A DNA stretch of 33,191 nt from the NCBI GenBank assembly GCA_947475095.1, contig CANJLG010000027.1:1-33191 (forward strand), written 5' to 3'. Position 1 is the first letter of the stretch. The number at the start of each line of letters is the position of its first letter. Made by a program: the position numbers and the translations under genes. Positions 32,448 through 33,191 of the stretch are shown here, piece by piece. The stretch comes from Flavobacteriales bacterium (GTDB lineage Bacteria; Bacteroidota; Bacteroidia; Flavobacteriales_D; Crocinitomicaceae). The notes beneath the pieces are model-generated. The model was not told the origin of the DNA. It saw nothing but the letters and a program-made list of their open reading frames with translations, and ran no database searches.

Positions 32448-33191
32448 CTAATAGCCCGTTATTTTTCCTTTTTCTGTTGCCTTTACCCCCTCTAACATCC
32501 ATGTTGGAGATGGGTCATTCATTAAATAATGCCCAAAAAACTGACGCATTCGAATACTTAAATCGATCTTATTGGGTAATTTAGTTAAGTTGTGGTCATC
32601 ATCGTTATAATTTAAGAGCCAGCATGGCTTATTTAATCGGCGCATTCCACTATAAAGCTCAATTCCTTGGTACCAAGGCACCGCACCATCCTTATCATTA
32701 TGCATGATTAAAAGCGGGGTACTAACATTTGGAAGATGAAAAATTGGAGAATTCTCAATATAGGATTCTTGCGCTTCCCATATTGTTTTTCCAATTCGAC
32801 TTTGCGTCGATTCATATTGAAATTGTCGGCTTAGGCCAGAACCCCATCGGATACCACCATAGGCTGAAACCATATTCGCTACCGGTGCACCAGCCATCGC
32901 TGCAGCATACCTTGGCGTCATCGTTATTAACTGAGCCGTTTGATAACCACCCCAACTTTGACCTTGCAAGCCCATTCGAAGCGAATCCACAGGATACATT
33001 TTAAGTAAATAGTCTGTGCCACTCATTATACAGTTAAAAGCAGATTTCGCTGGGAAGCTCACTTTATAGCGAATATCAGGAATGAAGACAATATATCCCG
33101 CCGAAGCATATTCTACAGGATTAATAGTACTTGCAGAAGGCCTCGGAGCATTATGATTATGTAGATTATCCGAATTTAATTCATAATAATA
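32448..33191 (-). CDS. S9-family (prolyl oligopeptidase-type) serine peptidase, C-terminal part
   Basis: The frame is open to the right edge, so this is the last 248 codons of a longer gene; an internal GTG at 33062 is not a real start. It is an alpha/beta-hydrolase catalytic domain: GYIVFIPDIRY upstream of the nucleophile, GQSWGGYQTAQL with the catalytic serine (GxSxGG), the acid in IMHNDKDGAVPWYQG and the histidine in NDDDHNLTK. S9 enzymes of this DPP-IV/acylaminoacyl-peptidase type cleave short peptides. The beta-propeller part must lie outside the window. The C-terminus ends MLEGVKATEKGKITGY. Confidence 0.92.
   Translation of the reverse strand, partial: YYYELNSDNLHNHNAPRPSASTINPVEYASAGYIVFIPDIRYKVSFPAKSAFNCIMSGTDYLLKMYPVDSLRMGLQGQSWGGYQTAQLITMTPRYAAAMAGAPVANMVSAYGGIRWGSGLSRQFQYESTQSRIGKTIWEAQESYIENSPIFHLPNVSTPLLIMHNDKDGAVPWYQGIELYSGMRRLNKPCWLLNYNDDDHNLTKLPNKIDLSIRMRQFFGHYLMNDPSPTWMLEGVKATEKGKITGY

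Overview
The window reads as chromosomal DNA of an AT-rich Bacteroidota, probably a member of the Flavobacteriales. The evidence is a full-length SprA (the type IX secretion outer-membrane translocon), a PorP/SprF-family protein next to a protein with a gliding-motility-type C-terminal sorting domain, a malic enzyme/phosphotransacetylase fusion, an Mrp ATPase of the Bacteroidota type, and promoter boxes of the TAnnTTTG class. No phage, transposase, CRISPR array or obvious antiphage cassette is visible.

Layout. Positions 1-2200 are an accessory, repeat-rich tract. A FISUMP-type lipoprotein gene sits between nearly identical 144-bp repeats. Further copies lead up to an initiator tRNA-Met, whose 3' end is itself repeated at the unit boundaries, and a remodelled tRNA 5' half follows. 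Positions 2203-3950 hold a coupled pair on the minus strand (type B sorting-domain protein, then PorP/SprF-like protein). Divergent from them, 4057-9102 encodes a 1681-residue protein: N-terminal outer-membrane barrel, 14 tandem two-cysteine domains and a Pro/Lys-rich minisatellite tail. A PpiD/SurA-like periplasmic foldase follows (9177-11408).

Positions 27187 down to 11429 form one co-directional minus-strand block with very tight spacing: sucA, sucB, maeB-pta, ruvA, sprA, a GNAT acetyltransferase and a PI-PLC-like lipoprotein. Central carbon metabolism, Holliday-junction processing and the type IX translocon may therefore share a transcript. A perfect 10-bp inverted repeat flanks the expected -33 region of the only clear promoter at its head.

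Positions 27365-29713 hold a DUF423 membrane protein divergent from a lipoprotein-mrp-nfu operon for Fe-S cluster carriage. On the minus strand, 33191 to 29726 holds a truncated S9 peptidase, an exported MsrA overlapping a membrane-anchored SOUL protein, and an aldehyde dehydrogenase.

Most genes are recognisable housekeeping or secretion genes. The least ordinary material is the tRNA-linked repeat tract (1-2137), the 1681-residue barrel-plus-repeat protein, and the arrangement and possible control of the sucA-to-sprA block. I did not find convincing evidence for a wholly new defence or mobile system.
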